Below are positions 10,451-19,196 of a DNA stretch of 64,000 bases, piece after piece. The position numbers and the translations under genes are program-made. The notes beneath the pieces are model-generated. The model was not told the origin of the DNA and did no database searches. It worked only from the letters and a program-made list of their open reading frames with translations. This stretch comes from Sulfuricurvum sp. (GTDB taxonomy: Bacteria; Campylobacterota; Campylobacteria; Campylobacterales; Sulfurimonadaceae), in assembly GCA_020721585.1 (NCBI GenBank), contig DYMK01000002.1:62001-126000 (forward strand). The letters run 5' to 3'. The first letter of the stretch is position 1. The number at the start of each line of letters is the position of its first letter.

Positions 10451-11403
10451 GACGATTTGATATAGTAACGTTGGATTCTCCCAACCGCGCCCCTTTGCGT
10501 ATTGAGGGATTTTTATTTGGTGAACACCATGACAATGCCCCCTCGGTTGCCATTGTCGGGGCGATGAATGGCGATCAAATCAATCAGCTCTATGTTGCGT
10601 CTGGATTGGTAGAGTATTTACGTCGCAAAGAAGAAGAGGGTAAAATCATTGGGGAAATTTTGGTCATCCCTGCGGTGAATCCTTATGCGCTTAATATGGG
10701 AGAAAAAAACTGGCCCTTAGACAAAACTGATCTTAACATGATGTTCCCCGGATACGACCAAGGAGAGACAACCCAACGGATTACTGCACGGTTATTTGAA
10801 ACCCTCAAAGGGTATGATTATGGGATTATTTTAGAGGGGAGACGGGATCAAGGGATGTGTCTTCCTTATGTCAAACTTATCCAAAGTGGGTACGAAGATT
10901 TAGACGCTGTACGTGATTTGGGGATGGGATTTGTCCATTATCGCCCATACGAGCCGATAGAAACGGCAATGTTGCAATACAATTGGCAACTGTGGGAAAC
11001 CAATGCGTTTGCGATTGTTTTTGGTAAAAATGGGGCGATTGACCAAAGCGATAGTGATGAAGTCCATAATGCACTTATCCGATTTCTTTCCAAACGTAAA
11101 TTGTTGGATTGGCCCGTTTTTGAAGGGAAAAAAAGCAATATTTTACACTCTCAACAAATTACGTTACTTAAAGCTTCCCGTGCGGGTATTTTTATCCCCA
11201 AAGTGCACTGTGGTGCTTTTGTCAAAAAAGGGGAAGTTATAGGTCTTATTATGGATGCATTAAGTGGTGAAAAGCGAGAAAAAATGGTTGCACCGTGTGA
11301 GGGGATTGTGACGTGCCAATATTCTCACCCATTAATTTTTCAAAACTCTATCGCTTTTCGGATTGCATCGGTTGAACATTCTTCGACCCAAGAGAGGCTT
11401 TAG
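10447..11403 (+). CDS. M14/AstE-like paralogue with lost zinc ligands (probable pseudoenzyme)
   Basis: A 318-residue paralogue of the preceding gene with the same architecture and C-terminal barrel. Where the neighbour has HGDELEG this reads NGDQINQ, and the DIHSSN segment is replaced by ILEGRR; TDLNMMFPG keeps only part of the substrate loop. All three expected zinc ligands therefore appear replaced while the frame is intact. It may be a regulatory or structural partner of the active paralogue, as in other enzyme/pseudoenzyme pairs. Its stop codon region overlaps the convergent EnvC-like gene by four bases. Confidence 0.75.
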   Translation: MRRFDIVTLDSPNRAPLRIEGFLFGEHHDNAPSVAIVGAMNGDQINQLYVASGLVEYLRRKEEEGKIIGEILVIPAVNPYALNMGEKNWPLDKTDLNMMFPGYDQGETTQRITARLFETLKGYDYGIILEGRRDQGMCLPYVKLIQSGYEDLDAVRDLGMGFVHYRPYEPIETAMLQYNWQLWETNAFAIVFGKNGAIDQSDSDEVHNALIRFLSKRKLLDWPVFEGKKSNILHSQQITLLKASRAGIFIPKVHCGAFVKKGEVIGLIMDALSGEKREKMVAPCEGIVTCQYSHPLIFQNSIAFRIASVEHSSTQERL

Positions 11404-12647
11404 CGAATCACCTGCATCGGATTGATGTGGGCGTTACGCTGGGTTACTTCAAACAATAAGTCCCCCCCTACTCTACCAATGACTGATCCTTGTTTAATAC
11501 GCTGCCCCACCAGTACGGTGGGGGCGATACTGCTTAAATGGGCATAAATGGTGTGCAAGCCATTGTCATGTTCAATAATAATCAAATTTTTTAACATAGC
11601 AGTCGATTTTGCCAAAATAATCTTTCCATTAAAGATGGTTTTGACTTTGGCATCTGTTTCTGTTGGACGTAAAAAAACCGATTCACTGTAACTTTTAATC
11701 CCATAAACAGGATCGGTATAGGGACCAAAGGATTTGGTCACGACATACCCGTCCAAAGGGGATATCCCCCTTTCACCATTGTATTGAGCCCTGCGTGATG
11801 GAGGATCTATAGTAGGGGAAGGTGTCTCTTGGATGGTTTTGGTTGAGGTCACTTTTTTCCCCTCTTTAATGATCGTTTGTTTGACAACGATCATTTTAGG
11901 GGGGGCTTTGGGACGTTGAATAACACGTTGTTGCCGTTTGATGATATTGAGACCGGCAAGGGTACTTTGCAGGGAGCGTTGTTGCTCAATAACCCGTTCC
12001 AAGGAGCGTTTATACGACTCTTTTTCTTTATTTAAGAGTACAACTGCTTGCTCATTTTCCTGCTTGGTAGCGACAACTTTCTCTTTTTGTTGATCAATTT
12101 GGGCAATGGTTTGTTCCAACTGCATCGTTTGGTGGGAGAGGGCAGTGATTTTAGTATTATTGAGACTAAACGCGCGGGTGAGTTCTTGGACCTCTTGATT
12201 AATTTGTTTGCGATGAAGTTTGAGTATCTCTTCGGCAATGAGAGCATTGGCATCTTTGGCACGATCATCGCTAATAATAGAAGAGAGTGACGTGTTTTTA
12301 GCAATGGCAAGCACCAATTTTTTTTCTATCTCATTTTGGGTTTGAGCAATCGTGATTTGTTGCGATTGGAGATTCACAAGGCTCATTTTGCTTGAGTGAT
12401 AGATGGTTGATTTGCTCTGTAATTGGGAGGCAAGCGCATCAATGTGCTGCTGTTGTACTCCGATGACCTGACGTTGCTTGGCAATTTTAGTGGCGGTTTC
12501 AGTGAGCTTGGCATTCAACGAGCTGTAGGTCTCTTTGGTATTTTTAAGTTCAGAGGCAGTTGTTTTAATCCGCTCATCAATTTTTCCCCCACCATACAAA
12601 GAAACACTAATCAGTGGGATAAGCATCAACGAAAAAGAGAATCGCAT
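11400..12647 (-). CDS. EnvC-like periplasmic coiled-coil protein with degenerate LytM (M23) domain
   Basis: A 415-residue protein starting with a signal peptide (MRFSFSLMLIPLISVSLYGG). Residues ~22-235 are a long Gln/Lys-rich coiled coil. Residues ~295-415 form a LytM fold (FNGKIILAKS, YAHLSSIAPTVLVGQ, GRVGGDLLFEV). The HxxxD and HLHFE motifs of active M23 endopeptidases are missing: KSYSESVF and DLLFEV stand in their places. Degenerate LytM domains activate amidases in divisome EnvC, whose regulator is FtsEX. Since ftsX and ftsE lie directly upstream (3-base gap), an FtsEX-controlled activator of septal peptidoglycan hydrolysis is the best reading. Confidence 0.82.
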   Translation of the reverse strand: MRFSFSLMLIPLISVSLYGGGKIDERIKTTASELKNTKETYSSLNAKLTETATKIAKQRQVIGVQQQHIDALASQLQSKSTIYHSSKMSLVNLQSQQITIAQTQNEIEKKLVLAIAKNTSLSSIISDDRAKDANALIAEEILKLHRKQINQEVQELTRAFSLNNTKITALSHQTMQLEQTIAQIDQQKEKVVATKQENEQAVVLLNKEKESYKRSLERVIEQQRSLQSTLAGLNIIKRQQRVIQRPKAPPKMIVVKQTIIKEGKKVTSTKTIQETPSPTIDPPSRRAQYNGERGISPLDGYVVTKSFGPYTDPVYGIKSYSESVFLRPTETDAKVKTIFNGKIILAKSTAMLKNLIIIEHDNGLHTIYAHLSSIAPTVLVGQRIKQGSVIGRVGGDLLFEVTQRNAHINPMQVIR

Positions 12648-12650
12648 GAT

Positions 12651-13463
12651 CTATTTCTCTTCGTGATGGGAGATAACAATGGTAAACATAAACGTAATGG
12701 TGATACCAAGGGCAATGAGCAACGAGCGAAGGGTATCTTCTATGAGGCTAAAAAGCTGAACGCTAATACCGATCTCTTTGAGTTGAAGGGCAAGGAGGGC
12801 ATAATAATCCAATCCCCATAACGTACCACTGAGCAATAAGGTTGCAAGGATGGCATCGACGATGGCAAGACGAAATAAAACCGCTGAACGTAACAACGCA
12901 GGAGCCCCCAAGAGTGCCATAATGGCGACACGGTCGGTGTGTTGCACTTGAAGCAATCGCATCTCTTTAAAAATCAGCAGGAAAGTGACCACGGCGATAG
13001 CAATGGAGAGGAGTTGAAAGACCCGTTTAAACAAGAGCATCAGTTGGTACATCGCATCGTGCGTTTGGGCAAATCCCTCTACCCGCTCAATCTCAGGGGT
13101 TTTTTGAAGTGTGTGTTGCAATGCCGTAATTTGTTCGGGTGTGGGAAAACTTACTAAATAAATACGGTAAAACTTAGGGAGAGCGTGTTCTAAAAGTGCC
13201 AAGTTTTTTGGCGTGATCTCCCCCTGAAAACCTTTTAGCACGTGGGCTGTTTCAATGGGAACAGCGCGTTCAATCATCGAATCCATCCCTTTAAAGGTTT
13301 CTTGACTCATCGTATTTTTGGTGACCACAATAATCGAATAACTGTTTTTGAGATGGGATTCGTAGGTGCTGATGGTACGATCCACCGCAACATAAATTTC
13401 AACCGAGACCAAAACGGTAAAAAGGGCGATGATCAGGGAAAGATGGTTTTTAAGTGATTTCAT
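12651..13463 (-). CDS. ftsX: cell-division ABC transporter permease-like protein FtsX
   Basis: The 270-residue inner-membrane protein has one N-terminal helix (LSLIIALFTVLVSVEIYVAV), a periplasmic domain (~35-160) and three later helices, the FtsX topology. With FtsE it transmits ATP hydrolysis to the periplasmic EnvC-like protein next door. The ATG at 13461-13463 is chosen because GGGA lies six bases upstream; another ATG at 13469 is possible and the frame is open further. It overlaps the end of ftsE by about 14 bases. Sequence conservation of FtsX is low, so the call rests on topology and context. Confidence 0.85.
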   Translation of the reverse strand: MKSLKNHLSLIIALFTVLVSVEIYVAVDRTISTYESHLKNSYSIIVVTKNTMSQETFKGMDSMIERAVPIETAHVLKGFQGEITPKNLALLEHALPKFYRIYLVSFPTPEQITALQHTLQKTPEIERVEGFAQTHDAMYQLMLLFKRVFQLLSIAIAVVTFLLIFKEMRLLQVQHTDRVAIMALLGAPALLRSAVLFRLAIVDAILATLLLSGTLWGLDYYALLALQLKEIGISVQLFSLIEDTLRSLLIALGITITFMFTIVISHHEEK

Positions 13464-14124
13464 TAACATTTCCCGAGTCAATATGGTAATGGCGATAGGG
13501 GATGCGTAACCCTTTGGGGATACGGTGGGTAACGACAATGATTGTGGTATTGAGTTGGAGATTGCTCTCTTCAAGGAGATTCCAAATCAGCGAAGCGGAA
13601 TATTCATCCAAATTTCCAGTGGGTTCATCGGCGAGAATAAGGGTGGGATTGTGTGCTAATGCCCGCGCTATGGCGACCCGCTGTTGCTCACCCCCGCTGA
13701 GTTCGGGAGGGTATTTGCCTATTTGGTGGGATAATTTGACGTGAGAGAGGAGTCGTTGCACCTCTGCATCCCCGACATGGCGTTTGTAGCCTGAGATAAT
13801 CAAGGGAAGCATGACGTTTTTTTCAATCGTCCACTCTTTGATCAGTTTGTAATCTTGAAAAACAATGCCAATGTGACGACGAAGGGCATTAAGCTTGGAA
13901 GGTTTTACGTGATTCATATTCACGTCTCGCACATACAACTCTCCCCGAGAGGGGGCAATGGCACCGTAAAAGGATTTAAGCAACGTCGATTTTCCACTGC
14001 CACTCTCCCCCGTAATCACCACAAAATCACCCTCTTTAATCATAAAAGTAGCTCCATAAATAATGGTATCTAACTCTTGGTAGGCAAGGGAGAGATGATC
14101 TGCGATAATGATATTAGTGGGCAT
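13450..14124 (-). CDS. ftsE: cell-division ATP-binding protein FtsE
   Basis: A 224-residue ABC ATPase with Walker [12 protein letters not shown]-loop FQDYKLI, signature [15 protein letters not shown], Walker [14 protein letters not shown] and the switch His in VVTHR. It sits between trmB (11-base overlap) and ftsX, with the EnvC-like gene after ftsX, the expected FtsEX-EnvC layout. It powers control of peptidoglycan hydrolysis at the septum rather than transport. Confidence 0.92.
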   Translation of the reverse strand: MPTNIIIADHLSLAYQELDTIIYGATFMIKEGDFVVITGESGSGKSTLLKSFYGAIAPSRGELYVRDVNMNHVKPSKLNALRRHIGIVFQDYKLIKEWTIEKNVMLPLIISGYKRHVGDAEVQRLLSHVKLSHQIGKYPPELSGGEQQRVAIARALAHNPTLILADEPTGNLDEYSASLIWNLLEESNLQLNTTIIVVTHRIPKGLRIPYRHYHIDSGNVNEIT

Positions 14125-15292
14125 GCAACAACTCGTTTAAGAGAGAATGGGCGTGTAAATTGGCATGAGAACGTACCGGTAGGGTCGGAAAATAGGAGGC
14201 TTTTCCCTCTTGAACGATCAAATAAAGGTGTTCAGGTCGGTCAAAACTTCCCATTGCCAAACGGATAATCCACCCTCCTCCGGCAATATCAAAACTCGCC
14301 TCGGTATTCAAAAATCCCCACTCACGGCGATAGGTTTGACGCTCGATTTTGGGCAAGATGGTATCATCGATGGGAGCATTGGAAAAGACAAACGCCCCTT
14401 CAAGAATTTTTTCGGGACTCTCTACACGATTCATAAGGGTCACATCGTAGATATTTTTTTCCATCTTTTTCCATCGATCTTCGTATTTGCTGGTAATGGC
14501 AATCTCCCGATTTTTGTGTACTTCAAAACTGACGTGTGGAGGATGGGAATAAGTCTCTAGGGCAAAACGGTAATAATTTTCACTGTCAGTACGTAATTCT
14601 AATCGTCCATCCACTTTGAGCGTCCGAATCGCTTCGGCGACAAAAGCATCCCCAATGACCCGACGATGGGGTTTTTTATCCCATGGAACCGGAAAATGGA
14701 CATAAATTTTGCTCAAGGTGTTGGAGGGGACAAACTCCAAAAAGAGGCGTGCATCGTAATCTAACACCATAATATTGGCGAGGTTTTGGATGGTGATTTG
14801 TTTGAGTGCTTGTTCCAATGAGGGTTTATGTATTTCCAATCCGATAAACAAAACAGTAGGTTGTGCCGCAGCTTGGTGAAGTAAATGGCGTGCAGAACCA
14901 AATCCTACCTCAAGATGTATGGCATCCGCAGTAGGAAACTGGGAGGCAAAAAAATCCACCGATTTGAGGGCATCGTGCTGTTTGAGATGGACATTTTCCC
15001 CGGTCGTATCGACATTGGAATCAAGGATCGTTAATTTTGCCCCTTGTGCATACGCAAGTAACGCTTTTTTGAGCAAAAAATTGGGGGTGGGACGGGTAAT
15101 TTTATCACTTTTGAGGAGATCTTTGTCGCCACTTTTTTTGTGCAAGAGGAAAAAATCACGATTTTTATGGTTCGTTGCGATAAGGGATTCTCTCCCCTCC
15201 CCGCGTGAGGTGGCAATAAAAGTAAAGGTCACCTCCCCTTGGGTATGGGGAAAAGTGAGCGGATGAAAATTTTGGATATGAAGATGCGGCAT
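14114..15292 (-). CDS. trmB: tRNA (guanine-N7-)-methyltransferase
   Basis: The protein methylates G46 of tRNA using SAM. The core (~120-300) has IHLEVGFGSARHLLHQA (SAM site), FIGLEIHKPSLEQ, VHFPVPWDKKPHRRV and GRLELRTDSENYY, which are TrmB motifs. At 392 residues it is much longer than the ~240 of E. coli; N- and C-terminal extensions of this kind are usual in Campylobacterota. It lies three bases after the fibronectin lipoprotein gene and overlaps ftsE. Confidence 0.92.
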   Translation of the reverse strand: MPHLHIQNFHPLTFPHTQGEVTFTFIATSRGEGRESLIATNHKNRDFFLLHKKSGDKDLLKSDKITRPTPNFLLKKALLAYAQGAKLTILDSNVDTTGENVHLKQHDALKSVDFFASQFPTADAIHLEVGFGSARHLLHQAAAQPTVLFIGLEIHKPSLEQALKQITIQNLANIMVLDYDARLFLEFVPSNTLSKIYVHFPVPWDKKPHRRVIGDAFVAEAIRTLKVDGRLELRTDSENYYRFALETYSHPPHVSFEVHKNREIAITSKYEDRWKKMEKNIYDVTLMNRVESPEKILEGAFVFSNAPIDDTILPKIERQTYRREWGFLNTEASFDIAGGGWIIRLAMGSFDRPEHLYLIVQEGKASYFPTLPVRSHANLHAHSLLNELLHAH

Positions 15293-15295
15293 ACG

Positions 15296-16552
15296 TTATT
15301 TTGCCTCGTATTGAAGTTTGATTTCAGCGGTTGGGAGAGAACGAAGTCCATTTTTGTCCATACCGATGATTTGGTAGATGTAGCTAACCCCAGCTTTGAC
15401 CGCATTGTCATGCACTTCGGTTTCGGTAATATTATTAAATTCAGTGGTGGTATGATCGAAGAAACCATTTTTGGTAGTTTTAAGGACGCTGTAACTGATA
15501 ATACGAGGATCATCATTCGTCCATTGTAAATCCGCACCTTTTGCACTGATTTTACTGTCATAAGGGACGGGCGTACGGGGTTTTCCCAAACTGGTACCAT
15601 TGATTCCTGTGCTATTAAGCGGGCTTTCTAACCCATCGTTATCGACTGCGGTCACTTGATAATAGAAGCTCTCTCCATCTTGGGTTGTCTTATCACTGAA
15701 AGTTGTTCCATGCAATTTGACATAATATTCATAGCGTCCCTCTTTGGTGGTTGAACGGTAGATATTGTAGTGATTGAGATCGGCTAAAGGGCTGGCTTCC
15801 CATTTGAGATTAACCAACTTGGGTTGATCACTGGTGGCGGTTAGATTTTTGATCTCAAGGGGTAACCGTTTGGTGACCACTTTGACAATTTCACTGGGTG
15901 GAGTAGAAAGTTTATCGAAGGTGATGGCACGAACACGGTAATAGTAGGTCTCACCATCGCTTAGATCGGTATCGATGTACTCCGCATTAAGCCGCCCCTC
16001 AATGACGTTAATCTCTTTCCACTCAACCCCCCGAGCATCGGATCGATCGATAGCATAGCCATTGATACGGGCATTAGGGTGGGGTCGCCAGATAAGTTTG
16101 GCACTGCGGGGCATATTGCCAATGGATTGAAAATAGCTTACCTGTGCAATCATGGGGAGTGTCGCGATGGTGACCATTTCGCTCCCATTGGATTCACTGT
16201 TATTTTTCCCTGTGGAGGTAAAACGGTACGAATAGTGGGTATTTGGGAGAAGATTTTTATCCAAATAGTGCGTTGTCAACCGATTTTCCAACGTGGCAAT
16301 GCGGGTGAGCGTCACTTGCCCCCCCTGCGCTGGATGGGAACGATAGACATTATACCCCGTGACGTTGGGATCACCAATCGCTTTCCACTCAAAGGCAGCC
16401 GAAGTAACATCGGTCAAGGAACCATTTAACGAGGGGACAGGTAAAGAAAGATCGATGGTGACCCTCTTTTCAACAGTAGGCTGAAGCGCGCAACCGCTAA
16501 AAAGACTAAGCGCTAAAGAGATGCTCAAAGTGTATTGAAGTGAACGTTGCAT
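15296..16552 (-). CDS. lipoprotein with fibronectin type III repeats
   Basis: The 418-residue product begins MQRSLQYTLSISLALSLFSGCALQ, a lipoprotein signal with lipobox LFSGC. The rest is about four fibronectin-III-like beta units, each with a YNVYRS/YAIDRS/YNIYRS/YSVLKT strand and a YYYRVRA/FYYQVTA/YIYQIIG strand. The frame is open well upstream but the ATG at 16550-16552 has AAAGGAAA and the lipoprotein signal, so it is preferred; this puts the first 47 bases inside the end of the rluD-like gene. Likely a surface or periplasmic adhesion/scaffold protein; partner unknown. Confidence 0.85.
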   Translation of the reverse strand: MQRSLQYTLSISLALSLFSGCALQPTVEKRVTIDLSLPVPSLNGSLTDVTSAAFEWKAIGDPNVTGYNVYRSHPAQGGQVTLTRIATLENRLTTHYLDKNLLPNTHYSYRFTSTGKNNSESNGSEMVTIATLPMIAQVSYFQSIGNMPRSAKLIWRPHPNARINGYAIDRSDARGVEWKEINVIEGRLNAEYIDTDLSDGETYYYRVRAITFDKLSTPPSEIVKVVTKRLPLEIKNLTATSDQPKLVNLKWEASPLADLNHYNIYRSTTKEGRYEYYVKLHGTTFSDKTTQDGESFYYQVTAVDNDGLESPLNSTGINGTSLGKPRTPVPYDSKISAKGADLQWTNDDPRIISYSVLKTTKNGFFDHTTTEFNNITETEVHDNAVKAGVSYIYQIIGMDKNGLRSLPTAEIKLQYEAK

Positions 16553-17474
16553 GAATTTCCTTTGGGTTAAAATGTTTTGTGAGGTAATTGTCCATCGTCG
16601 CATCCATCGGTGCGTGAAACGAGAGGCGTTGACCATGGGTGGGATGTACCAAATACAGTTTGTACGCATGGAGTAAAATATGGTCAATTTTGGTATCTTT
16701 TTGGTGGGTTCCATAAAGATGATCCCCCAAAATATGGCGACTGATCGATTCAAGATGGACGCGAATCTGATGGGTTCGACCGGTAAAAAGCTTGCACACA
16801 ATCAGCTCTGAGGACGCATCGTTGGAAAATGCCAATTTCCGAAACATCGTTTTGGCACTTTTACCACCCTCTGAGATAGCCATTTTAAGACGATTTTGAC
16901 CGCTTCGTCCGATGGGTTTATCGATGAGGGTCTCTTCTTCTTTGAGGGGTGGGGAGATAACTGCCAGATAATAGCGTCCCATGGTCTTGTCTTGCAACTG
17001 AAGCGATAAGGCTTCATGTGCGGTATTGTTTTTAGCAACCACCATCACCCCACTGGTACCACGATCGAGTCGATGGACAATCCCATGACGCTCTTCCCCG
17101 CTAAGGGTAGAAAGAGCAACACCACGCGTTTTAAGCCAATCGACCAGTGTCGGTTCTTTGACACTGGGAGCGGGATGGACGGTGAGACCACTGGGTTTAT
17201 TGATGACCAAAATATCCTCATCTTCAAATAAAACGTCTACGTCAAAATTGATCTCATACGCGGGAGTTGATTTCATCTGTGGGAACACAACGGCAACGCT
17301 TTGCCCCATTTTCAGTTTGAGTCCCGCTTTGGAGGTAGGACGCTGATCGACGCTAATCGCATTTTGGTCAATGAGCTGCGCAATTTGGTTACGGGTTTGG
17401 GAAAGCATCTGTGTCAAAAAAAGATCCAAGCGGATCGCTTCTTCAACCATAAAGGTTACATTATCTCGTTGCAT
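16506..17474 (-). CDS. rluD: RluA-family pseudouridine synthase (RluD-like)
   Basis: The protein isomerises uridines in 23S rRNA to pseudouridine. Residues ~8-65 form an S4-type RNA-binding domain (RLDLFLTQM, ISVDQRPTSKAG); then NKPSGLTVHPAP and the catalytic HRLDRGTSGVMVVAKN (Asp). RTHQIRVHL near residue 240 is also typical. The 322-residue length fits. The ATG at 17472-17474 has AGGGAA upstream, better than the ATG at 17492. RluD versus RluC cannot be settled by eye; RluD is favoured by the domain layout. Confidence 0.88.
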   Translation of the reverse strand: MQRDNVTFMVEEAIRLDLFLTQMLSQTRNQIAQLIDQNAISVDQRPTSKAGLKLKMGQSVAVVFPQMKSTPAYEINFDVDVLFEDEDILVINKPSGLTVHPAPSVKEPTLVDWLKTRGVALSTLSGEERHGIVHRLDRGTSGVMVVAKNNTAHEALSLQLQDKTMGRYYLAVISPPLKEEETLIDKPIGRSGQNRLKMAISEGGKSAKTMFRKLAFSNDASSELIVCKLFTGRTHQIRVHLESISRHILGDHLYGTHQKDTKIDHILLHAYKLYLVHPTHGQRLSFHAPMDATMDNYLTKHFNPKEIHATFTSIHFEHLFSA

Positions 17475-17550
17475 CAATTTCCCTAGTGTCATGGTTTGGT
17501 TATGCTACAATATCATACGAAAAAAAATTAACTACAAATGAGTTGTCCCA

Positions 17551-18660
17551 TTGCTTAATATTGATCGACGAATTCTAGCACATTTTGACTATGTAACGGT
17601 TGCATTGTTAATTCCGATTGTTTTTTTATCGGGTTGGCTTATTTATGAAATTCATCCTGTTTTAGGGCATAAACATTTAACCTATGTTGTGGTGGGGGTT
17701 AGTATCTTTTTTACCCTCTTTTTAATGCCCATTCGGCGGATGTTTTGGATGATCCCCATTTTTTATTGGGGGAGTGTGATATTACTCATTTTGGTTGAGG
17801 TGATTGGGCATGTCCGTTTGGGGGCAAAGCGGTGGATTGAGATCCCGTTTGTCCATTTCACGATCCAACCCTCAGAACTGTTTAAACCCACATTTATTTT
17901 GATGATGGCGTATTTGATTCATCGTAATCCACCACCACCTCAGGGGTATGGGTGGAAAGATTTTTCCAAACTCTCCTTTTTTATCTTTTTACCTTTTTTA
18001 TTGATTGCTAAAGAACCCGATTTGGGTACGGCGACCGTTTTGGTGCTCCTTGGGATGGGGATGCTCTTTATTGCGGGGGTTCATTGGAAAGTATGGACGG
18101 GGCTTATTGTCTTATTTGTGGTTTCGCTCCCCCTTATTTATACACAATTACACGATTATCAAAAACAGCGTTTGACCGATTTTGTGAGTGAAAAACCCAG
18201 TTACCATGTCGAACAATCGATTATCGCGATTGGGTCAGGGGGATTTTTTGGCAAACCCAAAGAAGAAGCAACCCAAACGCAGATGAAATTTCTCCCCATT
18301 GCTTCGAGTGATTTTATTTTTGCGTATGTGGTGGAACGATTTGGATTTTTTGGGGCATTTGTTTTGATCTCTTTGTACTCGGCACTCATTATCCATTTAC
18401 TTCTCCTCTCTGCATGGATTGAAGATTATTATATCAAGGTGATTACCAGTGGAATCGCCTTATTGGTCTTTATCTATATGAGTGTCAACATCGCAATGAC
18501 CATGGGATTAGCTCCGGTTGTTGGGGTGCCTTTGCCGATGTTTAGTTATGGGGGTAGCAGTTTTGTCAATTTTATGATCCTGTTTGCCATTATGGAAAAC
18601 CTTCTTGCGCACCGATTCCTCTGTGTCTACGACAGAGGGATTAAAAAAAGCTTTTTCTAA
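17551..18660 (+). CDS. rodA: rod-shape peptidoglycan polymerase RodA (SEDS family)
   Basis: A 369-residue SEDS membrane protein with about ten helices. Landmarks are KRWIEIPFVHFTIQPSELFKP, KEPDLGTATV (catalytic Asp) and MGLAPVVGVPLPMFSYGG. It polymerises glycan strands for cell elongation with a class B PBP. The start is inferred to be TTG at 17551: an in-frame stop lies four codons upstream and no ATG occurs before the first helix. RodA rather than FtsW is favoured by the short N-terminus. Divergent from the rluD-like gene. Confidence 0.9.
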   Translation: MLNIDRRILAHFDYVTVALLIPIVFLSGWLIYEIHPVLGHKHLTYVVVGVSIFFTLFLMPIRRMFWMIPIFYWGSVILLILVEVIGHVRLGAKRWIEIPFVHFTIQPSELFKPTFILMMAYLIHRNPPPPQGYGWKDFSKLSFFIFLPFLLIAKEPDLGTATVLVLLGMGMLFIAGVHWKVWTGLIVLFVVSLPLIYTQLHDYQKQRLTDFVSEKPSYHVEQSIIAIGSGGFFGKPKEEATQTQMKFLPIASSDFIFAYVVERFGFFGAFVLISLYSALIIHLLLLSAWIEDYYIKVITSGIALLVFIYMSVNIAMTMGLAPVVGVPLPMFSYGGSSFVNFMILFAIMENLLAHRFLCVYDRGIKKSFF

Positions 18661-18671
18661 TTTAAGCGTGT

Positions 18672-18677
18672 TATAAT
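18672..18677 (+). promoter_or_regulatory. -10 box of the tRNA gene
   Basis: GTGTTATAATTGCG has a perfect TATAAT ending 16 bases before the mature tRNA 5' end, as expected for a tRNA promoter. It overlaps nothing and lies 11 bases after the rodA stop. Confidence 0.6.
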
Positions 18678-18693
18678 TGCGACCCACATTTAG

Positions 18694-18769
18694 GGGTCAA
18701 TAGTTCAGTGGTTAGAGCCCTCCGCTCATAACGGAGTTGTCGCAGGTTCAAATCCTGCTTGACCCACCA
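18694..18769 (+). tRNA. tRNA with anticodon CAU (tRNA-Ile2 or elongator tRNA-Met)
   Basis: The 76-base cloverleaf has acceptor arms GGGTCAA/TTGACCC with discriminator A and an encoded CCA, D-stem GTTC/GAGC, anticodon stem CTCCG/CGGAG with loop CTCATAA (anticodon CAT at 18727-18729), and T-arm CAGGTTCAAATCCTG. The D-loop AGTGGTTA resembles Ile2 tRNAs, whose C34 is converted to lysidine by TilS, but elongator Met cannot be excluded by eye. It is not initiator Met: the acceptor starts with a paired G. Confidence 0.93.
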
Positions 18770-18833
18770 TCTACACGTAATTTTTTAAGCTTAATAACAC
18801 CCTACTTTATTTGACCGTTTAAATGGAGAAGAT

Positions 18834-19196
18834 ATGCGCCTATTACTACTCTTTTTTTTCCTCACTTTCCCCCTTTTTGCCGATTCTTCGTTGTATGCCC
18901 AAGGGAAAAAGCTCTATTTTTCCAAAGGGTGCAACGGGTGTCATGGAGTCTCTGCTGGGGGGACGAACCAATATCCACCACTGGCATATCGACGCAAAGC
19001 CTTTTTACTCTATAAGCTTAAACTTTTGCGCAACAAACAAGGCAATACTCAATTAGCTTCGATGATGATCCCTTTTGCGATGGGATTAACCGATGGTCAG
19101 ATGGATGCCTTGACCACTTTTTTAAGTGACTACCACGAAAGCAACAAGGGGAGTTATGTACCCGATTATTCGATGACGGGAGGGGGAAGTTCATGA
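18834..19196 (+). CDS. small periplasmic c-type cytochrome
   Basis: A 120-residue protein with a signal peptide (MRLLLLFFFLTFPLFA) and one heme motif CNGCH near residue 33; Met residues in SMMIPFAMG (near 78) could supply the distal ligand, making it a class I monoheme cytochrome. The size and Gly/Ser-rich tail fit a small soluble electron carrier. GGAGAAGAT precedes the ATG. The stop overlaps lpxB by ATGA. Confidence 0.88.
   Translation: MRLLLLFFFLTFPLFADSSLYAQGKKLYFSKGCNGCHGVSAGGTNQYPPLAYRRKAFLLYKLKLLRNKQGNTQLASMMIPFAMGLTDGQMDALTTFLSDYHESNKGSYVPDYSMTGGGSS

Noticed and set aside
18694-18769. Initiator tRNA-Met
   Set aside because: The first acceptor pair is G-C rather than the mismatch typical of bacterial initiator tRNA, and the anticodon stem lacks the three G-C pairs next to the loop.
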